Shown here one piece after another: positions 27,344 to 36,362 of a stretch of 64,000 bases of DNA. The translations under genes and the position numbers were made by a program. The notes under the pieces are model-generated. The model saw only the letters and a program-made list of their open reading frames with translations, did not search any database and was not told the origin of the DNA. This DNA is from Escherichia boydii (lineage in GTDB: Bacteria; Pseudomonadota; Gammaproteobacteria; Enterobacterales; Enterobacteriaceae), in the NCBI GenBank assembly GCA_041890495.1, contig CP169086.1, positions 4,340,001 to 4,404,000 on the forward strand, in the 5' to 3' direction. Numbering within the stretch: the stretch's first letter is position 1; every line of letters begins with the position of its first letter.

Positions 27344-27999
27344 GCTTTCCGGGTGTTGCAGGCCGGATAAGCGCAGCACCACCGGCAACCAGACAAACGA
27401 CATCAATTCTCATATTTGCGACATTAAGCACATTTCACTGTTTTTATCCCTTCAGTATCGCTCCTGCATCTGTGGTCGATCGCCATCACAAAATTTAACG
27501 CTAAAAAATGCACGTTTTACAGTATTGATAATTTGTTATGATTGTTGCCTTAATGATCCCGAAACTTTTCTCGTTTGATATACATATATTGAAATCAAAT
27601 ACATTTATCCCGTGAATATGTGACGCATTCCACTCTTTTCCTTAAGTCTGAAAATTGACGCCGTAAAAAATTGATAATTTGAAAGAATGTTTCAAACAAA
27701 TAGCGGTTATTTATTAGGCTTTAATTGCCTGAAATATCGTCTTTATTGATTTTTTCCGGACGGTAAAATTTATCCGGGTTATCGCCATAAAATTAATTTA
27801 TTACCGCTATTTTTGTTGATCAATATCAGCGTAGTAGCATATTTATATCGTGATATTCTATTGATAGATAACGATTTTATTTGGTTTTTGGTGTGTGGGT
27901 TAAAGGGCCTGGAAAGCAAATTGTGAGTAACAGCACATACCCCTTCAAACATTATTGAGTAGAATTCACCCCGTCATAGGGAAATAAGCGCAGAATATT
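27344..27999 (+). promoter_or_regulatory. tdc operon control region (FNR- and CRP-like sites)
   Basis: This 656-base non-coding stretch begins with REP-like sequence (about 27350-27385) and is then very AT-rich. TTGAT-CAAT-ATCAG at 27816-27829 matches the FNR consensus with one mismatch. TGTGA-GTAACA-GCACA at 27922-27937 resembles a CRP site, and TAGAAT at 27960-27965 is a plausible -10. With a start near 27972 the CRP-like site is centred near -43 and the FNR-like site near -150, close to the layout known for E. coli tdcA. No tdcR, yhaB or yhaC gene was recognised. Confidence 0.65.
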
Positions 28000-28920
28000 A
28001 TGAACACTATTATTCTACCGAAAACACAGCACCTCGTGGTATTTCAGGAAGTCATTAAAAGTGGCTCCATAGGTTCTGCAGCAAGACAGCTGGGCCTGAC
28101 GCAACCCGCCGTCAGCAAAATCATCAGCGATATTGAGTCCTACTTCGGCGTGGAAGTGATGGTGCGCAAAAATACCGGCGTAAAACTCACTGCCGCGGGC
28201 CAGGTTCTGCTCTCGTACTCAGAGTCGATCACCCGCGAAATGAAAAACATGGTGAGCGAAATCAACAGCCTGAGCTTCAGCACCGTTATGGACGTCTCCT
28301 TTGGCTACCCGTCGCTGATCGGCTTTACCTTCCTGTCCGGGATGATCAAAAAATTTAAGGAAGTGTTCCCGAAAGCGCGCGTCTCGATGTATGAAGCCCA
28401 GCTCTCCTCTTTCCTCCCGGCCATTCGCGACGGCCGTCTGGATTTCGCCATCGGCACGCTGAGTGATGAAATGCTGCTGCAGGATCTGCACGTCGAGCCG
28501 CTGTTTGAGTCCGAGTTTGTGCTGGTCGCCAGCAAGTCACGAACGTGCACCGGCCCGACGACACTGGCATCGCTCACGCACGAACAGTGGGTGATGCCGC
28601 AAACCGATATGGGCTACTACAAAGAACTTCTGACCACCCTGCAAGGCAACCACATCAGCATCGAAAACATCGTCCAGACCGATTCCGTCGTCACCATTTA
28701 TAACCTTGTCCTGAATGCCGATTATCTGACGGTGATTCCCCGCGACATGATTGCACCGTTCGGTTCGGATCAATTTATTGTGCTGCCAGTGGAAGATGAA
28801 TTACCCGTGGCGCGTTATGCTGCCGTATGGTCAAAAAATTACAGGATTAAAAAGTCGGCGTCAGTATTAGTTGAGCTGGCAAAACAATATTCGTCGATGA
28901 ATATCGAAAGACGACGATGA
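28000..28920 (+). CDS. tdcA: TdcA, LysR-family activator of the tdc operon
   Basis: Transcriptional activator of threonine/serine degradation under anaerobic conditions. The N-terminal winged helix-turn-helix (GSIGSAARQLGLTQPAVSKII, about 22-42, given as landmark) is followed by a LysR effector domain. It has 306 residues and a shorter C-terminus than K-12 TdcA (312), with many substitutions: the divergent type. It is the first gene of the operon; tdcB follows after 101 bases. Confidence 0.92.
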   Translation: MNTIILPKTQHLVVFQEVIKSGSIGSAARQLGLTQPAVSKIISDIESYFGVEVMVRKNTGVKLTAAGQVLLSYSESITREMKNMVSEINSLSFSTVMDVSFGYPSLIGFTFLSGMIKKFKEVFPKARVSMYEAQLSSFLPAIRDGRLDFAIGTLSDEMLLQDLHVEPLFESEFVLVASKSRTCTGPTTLASLTHEQWVMPQTDMGYYKELLTTLQGNHISIENIVQTDSVVTIYNLVLNADYLTVIPRDMIAPFGSDQFIVLPVEDELPVARYAAVWSKNYRIKKSASVLVELAKQYSSMNIERRR

Positions 28921-29021
28921 ATAATTAGTACTCATTTTAAAAACACCCAGAGCGTTAACGTATTAACGCGCTGATACCCTGACTTTGCCTGAAAAGAATG
29001 AATTATTATAACGAGGATATT

Positions 29022-30011
29022 ATGCATATTACCTACGATCTACCGGTAACGATTGAAGATATTCAGGACGCCAGAAAACGACTGGCTGGGCGAATTTATA
29101 AAACAGGCATGCCTCGCTCCAACTATTTTAGTGAACGTTGCAAAGGTGAAATATTCCTGAAGTTTGAAAATATGCAGCGTACGGGTTCATTTAAAATTCG
29201 TGGCGCATTTAATAAATTAAGTTCACTGACCGATGCGGAAAAACGCAAAGGCGTGGTGGCCTGTTCTGCGGGCAACCATGCGCAAGGGGTTTCCCTCTCC
29301 TGCGCGATGCTGGGTATCGACGGTAAAGTGGTGATGCCAAAAGGTGCGCCAAAATCCAAAGTAGCGGCAACGTGCGACTACTCCGCAGAAGTCGTTCTGC
29401 ATGGTGATAACTTCAACGACACTATCGCTAAAGTGAGCGAAATTGTCGAAATGGAAGGCCGTATTTTTATCCCACCTTACGATGATCCGAAAGTGATTGC
29501 TGGCCAGGGAACGATTGGTCTGGAAATTATGGAAGATCTCTATGATGTCGATAACGTGATTGTGCCAATTGGTGGTGGCGGTTTAATTGCTGGTATTGCG
29601 GTGGCAATTAAATCTATTAACCCGACCATTCGTGTTATTGGCGTACAGTCTGAAAACGTTCACGGCATGGCGGCTTCTTTCCACTCCGGAGAAATAACCA
29701 CGCACCGAACTACCGGCACCCTGGCGGATGGTTGTGATGTCTCCCGCCCGGGTAATTTAACTTACGAAATCGTTCGTGAATTAGTCGATGACATCGTGCT
29801 GGTCAGCGAAGACGAAATCAGAAACAGTATGATTGCCTTAATTCAGCGCAATAAAGTCGTCACCGAAGGCGCAGGCGCTCTGGCATGTGCTGCATTATTA
29901 AGCGGTAAATTAGACCAATATATTCAAAACAGAAAAACCGTCAGTATTATTTCCGGCGGCAATATCGATCTTTCTCGCGTCTCTCAAATCACCGGTTTCG
30001 TTGACGCTTAA
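29022..30011 (+). CDS. tdcB: TdcB, catabolic threonine/serine dehydratase
   Basis: PLP enzyme that converts threonine to 2-oxobutyrate and ammonia, activated by AMP in E. coli. The start ATG at 29022 gives 329 residues, the E. coli length; the upstream extension (MNYYNED) is not supported. The PLP lysine is in S-F-K-I-R-G-A-F near 58, and the phosphate-binding loop is V-P-I-G-G-G-G-L. It reads essentially as E. coli, so the block type changes between tdcA and tdcB. Confidence 0.95.
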   Translation: MHITYDLPVTIEDIQDARKRLAGRIYKTGMPRSNYFSERCKGEIFLKFENMQRTGSFKIRGAFNKLSSLTDAEKRKGVVACSAGNHAQGVSLSCAMLGIDGKVVMPKGAPKSKVAATCDYSAEVVLHGDNFNDTIAKVSEIVEMEGRIFIPPYDDPKVIAGQGTIGLEIMEDLYDVDNVIVPIGGGGLIAGIAVAIKSINPTIRVIGVQSENVHGMAASFHSGEITTHRTTGTLADGCDVSRPGNLTYEIVRELVDDIVLVSEDEIRNSMIALIQRNKVVTEGAGALACAALLSGKLDQYIQNRKTVSIISGGNIDLSRVSQITGFVDA

Positions 30012-30032
30012 TTAATTCGTTGAGGATAGGAT

Positions 30033-31364
30033 ATGAGTACTTCAGATAGCATTGTATCCAGCCAGACAAAACAATCGTCCTGGCGTAAATCAGATACCAC
30101 ATGGACGTTAGGCTTGTTTGGTACGGCAATCGGCGCCGGGGTGCTGTTCTTCCCTATCCGCGCAGGTTTTGGCGGACTGATCCCGATTCTTCTGATGTTG
30201 GTATTGGCATACCCCATCGCGTTTTATTGCCACCGGGCGCTGGCGCGTCTGTGTCTTTCTGGCTCTAACCCTTCCGGCAACATTACGGAAACGGTGGAAG
30301 AGCATTTTGGTAAAACTGGCGGCGTGGTTATCACGTTCCTGTACTTCTTCGCGATTTGCCCACTGCTGTGGATTTATGGCGTTACTATTACCAATACCTT
30401 TATGACGTTCTGGGAAAACCAGCTCGGCTTTGCACCGCTGAATCGCGGCTTTGTGGCGCTGTTCCTGTTGCTGCTGATGGCTTTCGTCATCTGGTTTGGT
30501 AAGGATCTGATGGTTAAAGTGATGAGCTACCTGGTATGGCCGTTTATCGCCAGCCTGGTGCTGATTTCTTTGTCGCTGATCCCTTACTGGAACTCTGCAG
30601 TTATCGACCAGGTTGACCTCGGTTCGCTGTCGTTAACCGGTCATGACGGTATCCTGATCACTGTCTGGCTGGGGATTTCCATCATGGTTTTCTCCTTTAA
30701 CTTCTCGCCAATCGTCTCTTCTTTCGTGGTTTCTAAGCGTGAAGAGTATGAGAAAGACTTCGGTCGCGACTTCACCGAACGTAAATGTTCCCAAATCATT
30801 TCTCGTGCCAGCATGCTGATGGTTGCAGTGGTGATGTTCTTTGCCTTTAGCTGCCTGTTTACTCTGTCTCCGGCCAACATGGCGGAAGCCAAAGCGCAGA
30901 ATATTCCAGTGCTTTCTTATCTGGCTAACCACTTTGCGTCCATGACCGGTACCAAAACAACGTTCGCGATTACACTGGAATATGCGGCTTCCATCATCGC
31001 ACTCGTGGCTATCTTCAAATCTTTCTTCGGTCACTATCTGGGAACGCTGGAAGGTCTGAATGGCCTGGTCCTGAAGTTTGGTTATAAAGGCGACAAAACT
31101 AAAGTGTCGCTGGGTAAACTGAACACTATCAGCATGATCTTCATCATGGGCTCCACCTGGGTTGTTGCCTACGCCAACCCGAACATCCTTGACCTGATTG
31201 AAGCCATGGGCGCACCGATTATCGCATCCCTGCTGTGCCTGTTGCCGATGTATGCCATCCGTAAAGCGCCGTCTCTGGCGAAATATAAGGGCAAACCCGA
31301 GAACATCTTCGTCACGGTTGTGGGCCTGCTGACCATTCTGAATATCGTTTACAAACTGTTCTAA
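30033..31364 (+). CDS. tdcC: TdcC, threonine/serine:H+ symporter
   Basis: HAAAP-family amino-acid permease of 443 residues with about eleven membrane segments. The N-terminal signature GTAIGAGVLFFPI is at about residues 31-43. It imports threonine and serine during anaerobic growth. It follows tdcB by 21 bases and reads as E. coli TdcC. Confidence 0.95.
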   Translation: MSTSDSIVSSQTKQSSWRKSDTTWTLGLFGTAIGAGVLFFPIRAGFGGLIPILLMLVLAYPIAFYCHRALARLCLSGSNPSGNITETVEEHFGKTGGVVITFLYFFAICPLLWIYGVTITNTFMTFWENQLGFAPLNRGFVALFLLLLMAFVIWFGKDLMVKVMSYLVWPFIASLVLISLSLIPYWNSAVIDQVDLGSLSLTGHDGILITVWLGISIMVFSFNFSPIVSSFVVSKREEYEKDFGRDFTERKCSQIISRASMLMVAVVMFFAFSCLFTLSPANMAEAKAQNIPVLSYLANHFASMTGTKTTFAITLEYAASIIALVAIFKSFFGHYLGTLEGLNGLVLKFGYKGDKTKVSLGKLNTISMIFIMGSTWVVAYANPNILDLIEAMGAPIIASLLCLLPMYAIRKAPSLAKYKGKPENIFVTVVGLLTILNIVYKLF

Positions 31365-31394
31365 ACCATTGCTCAGGAAGAGCGGAGTCACATG

Positions 31395-32603
31395 ATGATT
31401 GAGTTTCCGGTTGTACTGATAATTAACTGCGGTTCGTCCTCTGTTAAGTTTTCGGTGCTCGACGCCAGCAGCTGCGACGCCCTGATGACGGGCATTGCGG
31501 ATGGGATCAACACCGAGAAAGCCTTTATTTCCGTGAACGGGGGTGAGCCAGCCAGACTGGCTCACCAGGACTACGAAGGGGCGCTGGCTGCCATCGCCCT
31601 GGAGCTGGAGAAGCGTAACCTGATGAGCAGCGTGACCTTAATTGGCCACCGCATTGCGCACGGCGGCGATCTCTTCAGCGAGTCGACCCCGATCACGGAA
31701 GCGGTGATTGAGCAGATCCGCCAGGTCTCCCCGCTGGCACCGCTGCATAACTACGCCAACCTGAGCGGCGTGGAAGCGGCCGAGCGCCTGTTCCCGGGCG
31801 TGCAGCAGGTGGCGGTATTTGATACCAGCTTCCACCAGACGCTGCCGCCGCAGGCCTATCTGTACGGCCTGCCGTACCGCTATTTTGAAGCGCTGGGCGT
31901 GCGCCGCTACGGCTTCCACGGCACCTCTCACCGTTACGTGGCCGCGCAGGCGCATACGCTTCTCGGGCTGTCCCCCGATGACAGCGGCCTGGTGATTGCC
32001 CATCTCGGCAACGGGGCGTCCATCTGCGCGGTGCGCAACGGCGAAAGCGTTGATACCTCGATGGGGATGACCCCCCTGGAAGGACTGATGATGGGTACGC
32101 GCTGCGGCGACGTGGATTTTGGCGCGATGGCGTGGATTGCCCAGCAGACCGGGCAATCGTTTGAGGATCTGGAGCGCGTGGTCAACAAAGAGTCCGGGTT
32201 GCTGGGGATCTCCGGCATCTCTTCAGACCTGAGGGCGCTGGAGAAAGCCTGGCATGAAGGCAACGAGCGGGCTGTGCTTGCGATCCAGACCTTCGTTCAC
32301 CGCATTGCGCGACACATTGCCGGGCACGCGGCGTCGCTGCACCGCCTGGATGGGGTGGTCTTTACCGGCGGCATTGGCGAAAACTCGAAGCTTGTCCGTG
32401 CGCTGGTGGCTGAGCATCTGAAGGTGTTCGGCATCCGCCTCGACGACGCCAAAAATGCCCTGCCGGGCAGCGCGGGTGAGCGCGTCATTAGCACTGATTC
32501 GTCCCGCGTGGCCTGCGCGGTGATCCCTACCAACGAAGAAAAAATGATCGCGCTGGATGCCCTCCGTCTTGGGAAGGTTACCCCGGCTGCGGCTTACGCC
32601 TGA
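31395..32603 (+). CDS. tdcD: TdcD, propionate kinase
   Basis: Acetate/propionate kinase (ASKHA fold) that makes ATP from propionyl phosphate. Motifs: N-terminal INCGSSSVKFSVLD (about 10-23), GHRIAHGG (about 84-91), FDTSFHQT (about 142) and FTGGIGENS (about 323). ATG at 31395 gives 402 residues as in K-12 and better spacing from GGAG than the ATG three bases earlier. It diverges from K-12 at many positions, unlike tdcC before it. Confidence 0.93.
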   Translation: MIEFPVVLIINCGSSSVKFSVLDASSCDALMTGIADGINTEKAFISVNGGEPARLAHQDYEGALAAIALELEKRNLMSSVTLIGHRIAHGGDLFSESTPITEAVIEQIRQVSPLAPLHNYANLSGVEAAERLFPGVQQVAVFDTSFHQTLPPQAYLYGLPYRYFEALGVRRYGFHGTSHRYVAAQAHTLLGLSPDDSGLVIAHLGNGASICAVRNGESVDTSMGMTPLEGLMMGTRCGDVDFGAMAWIAQQTGQSFEDLERVVNKESGLLGISGISSDLRALEKAWHEGNERAVLAIQTFVHRIARHIAGHAASLHRLDGVVFTGGIGENSKLVRALVAEHLKVFGIRLDDAKNALPGSAGERVISTDSSRVACAVIPTNEEKMIALDALRLGKVTPAAAYA

Positions 32604-32618
32604 TAAAGCGAGAAACAC

Positions 32619-34913
32619 ATGAAAGTAACAATCGATACGGGCGTCGCGCCCTACAGCGACGCGTGGGCCGGGTTTCGCGGTGAAGAATGGAAAAACGCCG
32701 TCAACGTCCGCGATTTTATTCAGCATAACTACACCCCTTATGAAGGCGATGAAGCTTTCCTCGCGCAGGCGACGCCAGCAACGACGGCGCTGTGGCAGAA
32801 GGTAATGGTCGGCATTCGCCAGGAGAACGCCACCCACGCCCCGGTAGATTTCGACACCAACATCGCCACCACCATTACGGCTCATGGACCGGGCTATATC
32901 GACCAGGATCTGGAGACGATCGTCGGTCTGCAAACCGATAAACCGCTCAAGCGCGCGCTGCATCCGTACGGTGGGATCAACATGATCCGCAGCTCGTTCG
33001 AAGCCTATGGTCGGGAGATGGATCCGCAGTTCGAATATCTGTTTACCGATCTGCGTAAAACCCATAACCAGGGCGTATTTGATGTTTACTCACCGGATAT
33101 GCTGCGCTGCCGTAAATCTGGCGTGCTGACCGGTTTACCAGATGGCTATGGCCGTGGGCGCATTATCGGTGACTATCGCCGCGTAGCGCTGTATGGCATC
33201 AGTTATCTGGTACGTGAACGCGAACTGCAATTTGCCGATCTCCAGTCTCGTCTGGAAAAAGGCGAGGATCTGGAAGCCACCATCCGTCTGCGTGAGGAGC
33301 TGGCAGAGCATCGTCATGCGCTGTTGCAGATTCAGGAAATGGCGGCGAAATATGGCTTTGATATCTCTCGCCCGGCGCAGAATGCGCAGGAAGCGGTGCA
33401 GTGGCTCTACTTCGCTTATCTGGCGGCAGTGAAATCGCAAAATGGCGGCGCGATGTCGCTGGGCCGCACGGCATCGTTCCTCGATATCTACATTGAGCGC
33501 GACTTTAAAGCTGGCGTACTCAATGAGCAGCAGGCACAGGAACTGATCGATCACTTCATCATGAAGATCCGTATGGTACGCTTCCTGCGTACACCGGAAT
33601 TTGATTCGCTGTTCTCCGGCGACCCAATCTGGGCGACGGAAGTGATCGGCGGGATGGGGCTGGACGGTCGTACGCTGGTGACCAAAAACTCCTTCCGCTA
33701 TTTGCACACCCTGCACACTATGGGGCCGGCACCGGAACCTAACCTGACCATTCTTTGGTCGGAAGAATTACCGATTGCCTTCAAAAAATATGCCGCGCAG
33801 GTGTCGATCGTCACCTCTTCCTTGCAGTATGAAAATGACGATCTGATGCGTACTGACTTCAACAGCGACGATTACGCGATTGCCTGCTGCGTCAGCCCAA
33901 TGGTGATTGGTAAGCAAATGCAGTTCTTTGGTGCACGCGCTAACCTGGCGAAAACGCTGCTCTACGCAATTAACGGCGGGGTGGACGAGAAGCTGAAGAT
34001 TCAGGTCGGGCCGAAAACAGCACCGCTGATGGACGACGTGCTGGATTACGACAAAGTGATGGACAGCCTCGATCACTTCATGGACTGGCTGGCGGTGCAG
34101 TACATCAGCGCGCTGAATATCATTCACTACATGCACGACAAGTACAGCTACGAAGCTTCGCTGATGGCGCTGCACGATCGTGATGTCTATCGCACTATGG
34201 CATGCGGCATCGCGGGCCTGTCGGTGGCGACGGACTCCCTGTCTGCCATCAAATATGCCCGCGTGAAACCAATCCGTGACGAAAACGGCCTGGCGGTGGA
34301 CTTTGAAATCGACGGTGAATATCCGCAGTACGGCAACAACGACGAGCGCGTAGACAGCATTGCCTGCGACCTGGTTGAACGCTTTATGAAGAAAATTAAA
34401 GCGCTGCCAACCTATCGCAACGCCGTCCCTACCCAGTCGATTCTGACTATCACTTCTAACGTGGTGTACGGCCAGAAAACCGGTAATACGCCGGACGGTC
34501 GTCGCGCCGGAACACCGTTCGCGCCGGGCGCTAACCCGATGCATGGTCGTGACCGCAAAGGTGCCGTGGCCTCATTGACGTCGGTGGCGAAACTGCCGTT
34601 CACCTACGCCAAAGATGGGATCTCGTACACCTTCTCAATCGTTCCTGCGGCGCTGGGCAAAGAAGATCCAGTACGTAAAACCAACCTTGTCGGCCTGCTG
34701 GATGGGTATTTCCACCACGAAGCGGATGTCGAAGGCGGTCAACACCTCAACGTCAACGTAATGAATCGGGAAATGCTGCTGGATGCCATCGAGCACCCGG
34801 AAAAATATCCTAACCTGACAATCCGTGTCTCTGGCTACGCCGTGCGCTTCAACGCACTGACCCGTGAACAGCAACAGGATGTTATTTCACGTACCTTTAC
34901 CCAATCTATCTAA
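32619..34913 (+). CDS. tdcE: TdcE, 2-ketobutyrate formate-lyase (hybrid sequence)
   Basis: Glycyl-radical enzyme of 764 residues that splits 2-oxobutyrate (and pyruvate) with CoA to propionyl-CoA and formate. The catalytic cysteine pair is in A-I-A-C-C-V-S-P near 420, and the radical glycine is in R-V-S-G-Y-A-V-R near 735. Residues 1 to about 138 carry many substitutions relative to K-12, while the rest is essentially identical except the final two residues. A block switch near 33.03 kb is implied. tdcF and tdcG do not follow; a terminator does. Confidence 0.94.
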   Translation: MKVTIDTGVAPYSDAWAGFRGEEWKNAVNVRDFIQHNYTPYEGDEAFLAQATPATTALWQKVMVGIRQENATHAPVDFDTNIATTITAHGPGYIDQDLETIVGLQTDKPLKRALHPYGGINMIRSSFEAYGREMDPQFEYLFTDLRKTHNQGVFDVYSPDMLRCRKSGVLTGLPDGYGRGRIIGDYRRVALYGISYLVRERELQFADLQSRLEKGEDLEATIRLREELAEHRHALLQIQEMAAKYGFDISRPAQNAQEAVQWLYFAYLAAVKSQNGGAMSLGRTASFLDIYIERDFKAGVLNEQQAQELIDHFIMKIRMVRFLRTPEFDSLFSGDPIWATEVIGGMGLDGRTLVTKNSFRYLHTLHTMGPAPEPNLTILWSEELPIAFKKYAAQVSIVTSSLQYENDDLMRTDFNSDDYAIACCVSPMVIGKQMQFFGARANLAKTLLYAINGGVDEKLKIQVGPKTAPLMDDVLDYDKVMDSLDHFMDWLAVQYISALNIIHYMHDKYSYEASLMALHDRDVYRTMACGIAGLSVATDSLSAIKYARVKPIRDENGLAVDFEIDGEYPQYGNNDERVDSIACDLVERFMKKIKALPTYRNAVPTQSILTITSNVVYGQKTGNTPDGRRAGTPFAPGANPMHGRDRKGAVASLTSVAKLPFTYAKDGISYTFSIVPAALGKEDPVRKTNLVGLLDGYFHHEADVEGGQHLNVNVMNREMLLDAIEHPEKYPNLTIRVSGYAVRFNALTREQQQDVISRTFTQSI

Positions 34914-34925
34914 AAGTGAGTTCTC

Positions 34926-34957
34926 ATGCCCCCTCAACGCAGGGGGCATTTTTTTGC
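34926..34957 (+). terminator. tdc operon terminator
   Basis: ATGCCCCCT and AGGGGGCAT form a 9-base-pair stem with loop CAACGC, followed by a run of T. It lies 13 bases after tdcE. Confidence 0.9.
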
Positions 34958-35062
34958 CCGCTGGACATACAAAATTGTTTATATAATTACTCACACATAT
35001 TCATCCGCTCTTGAAAAACAATACGCCTGCTTTTCCCTATCACAGCATGTAAGGACAGTAAG

Positions 35063-35473
35063 ATGATGAAAATGACCCGTATTGCGTTGGCCGCCGCCGC
35101 GCTGGCCGTGTGCAGTTTTACGGCACAGGCCGCGAACGTTGAGGCTGCCCCGTCTCCGTCGCAGGATCCGCTGGTTCAGCACCTGAAGCTCAGCAATGAG
35201 CAGGTTAAGAAGATTGAAGATCTGCATAAGCAGCTGGAACAAAATGTTAGCAAGATCCCGATGACGGGCGTGAAGGACGGCGCGCTGATCGATATGTTCC
35301 AGTCGGGCAAATGGGACGAAAGCACGGTGAAAAGCCAGCTTAGTGCATTCAGCAAAATTGAAGAGCAGACCCGCTATTACCGCGTGAAATATTACTTCGA
35401 CGTCAGCCAGGTATTGACGCCGGAACAGCGCAAACAGATTAGAACGGATATGGCTAACGCGCTGGCAGAGTGA
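35063..35473 (+). CDS. periplasmic Spy/CpxP-like (LTXXQ) protein
   Basis: Small protein of 136 residues with a clear signal peptide (cleavage after TAQAA near 24) and two LTxxQ-like segments: L-S-N-E-Q-V near residue 46 and L-T-P-E-Q-R-K-Q near 118. This pattern fits the Spy/CpxP family of periplasmic stress chaperones. Start ATG at 35063 (a second ATG follows at 35066), with AAGGACAG upstream. It occupies the place of tdcF-tdcG-yhaO-yhaM of K-12. It belongs to the divergent block and has no K-12 counterpart at this position. Confidence 0.75.
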   Translation: MMKMTRIALAAAALAVCSFTAQAANVEAAPSPSQDPLVQHLKLSNEQVKKIEDLHKQLEQNVSKIPMTGVKDGALIDMFQSGKWDESTVKSQLSAFSKIEEQTRYYRVKYYFDVSQVLTPEQRKQIRTDMANALAE

Positions 35474-35522
35474 TTTCGTCGTCGCGTACGGCGCCGGATG
35501 ATTCTGCCGTGGCTCGATCGGT

Positions 35523-35549
35523 TCCCTCTCCCATTGGGAGAGGGTTAGG
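35523..35549. repeat. CCCTCTCC palindromic repeat
   Basis: CCCTCTCCCA and TGGGAGAGGG form a perfect hairpin between convergent spy-like and yhaK genes. It is the second of five copies. Confidence 0.75.
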
Positions 35550-35556
35550 ACATTCT

Positions 35557-36258
35557 CTAAACTGGTAAATCAATCAGCAGCGCGCGCAGCGGCGTATCCG
35601 CCACCAGGGTGATATTCGCTTCATCACGAATAAAAGCCCCGTCGCCGCAGGTGAGCGCTTCTTTCTCTTCCGTATGCGTCACCGCATGCACCGTACCGTG
35701 AATAGACTGCAAATAGGCGCGCGGACCATGAAGCTGGAAGCTCGCCTGTTCACCTTTCTTCAGCTCGATATGGTGCAGCCACACCTGCTGACGCAACTGC
35801 AGGCTACCTTTACTGCCGTCCGGCGATGCAATCAGCTGTTGCTTATCGCCCGTTAAATCTAACTTCTGTACCAGCGGATTCTCTCGCTGCGGGCAGGCGT
35901 CCAGCCAAAGCTGCATTCGCGTTAACGGTTTGTCTTTGCTGAGATTGTGTTCGCTATAGCTGACACCCGGCTGGGTAGAGAGCAGCAACGCCTCTCCGGC
36001 GCTGGCCTGAACATGATTGCCTTCGCTATCGCGATACTCTGCTTCTCCATCCAGAATCACATTTAAAATATCGACTTTGGGATAGGTTCGCGGCTGAAAG
36101 GCGGCACCTGGGGCCAGCACTTCCTGGTTAAGCACACGCAGGGAGGCATAGCCTAACAATTTCGGGTCGAAGTAGTGTCCAAAGGAAAAAGTATACCGGG
36201 CCTGCAACCATCCGTAGTCTGCTTGTCCACACTGCCTGGCAGTTCGGGTAGTAATCAT
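35557..36258 (-). CDS. yhaK: YhaK, pirin-family bicupin protein (hybrid sequence)
   Basis: Redox-sensitive bicupin of the pirin family, 233 residues. The N-terminal cupin segment RTYPKVDILNVILDGEAEY (about 57-75) is visible. Residues 1 to about 129 read exactly as K-12, but the remaining hundred residues carry many substitutions and restore identity only in patches. A block switch therefore lies near 35.87 kb. It is divergent from yhaJ, as in E. coli. Enzymatic role is uncertain. Confidence 0.92.
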   Translation of the reverse strand: MITTRTARQCGQADYGWLQARYTFSFGHYFDPKLLGYASLRVLNQEVLAPGAAFQPRTYPKVDILNVILDGEAEYRDSEGNHVQASAGEALLLSTQPGVSYSEHNLSKDKPLTRMQLWLDACPQRENPLVQKLDLTGDKQQLIASPDGSKGSLQLRQQVWLHHIELKKGEQASFQLHGPRAYLQSIHGTVHAVTHTEEKEALTCGDGAFIRDEANITLVADTPLRALLIDLPV

Positions 36259-36362
36259 AATTCTTGACCTCTCTTTACTTCCTTTTATGGTAAGGGGCTG
36301 GACGCTACATTGTTAGCCAGATATTCTGCCCGGTATGTTCAAATTTCCTGAATGAGAACGAA

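Noticed and set aside
30633..31565. 310-codon open frame on the minus strand across tdcC-tdcD
   Set aside because: It is antisense to two well-supported genes and crosses their junction; the composition is typical of shadow frames (many His, Arg, Gln).
32223..33065. 280-codon open frame on the minus strand across tdcD-tdcE
   Set aside because: It is antisense to two conserved enzymes and has no ribosome site or family motif.
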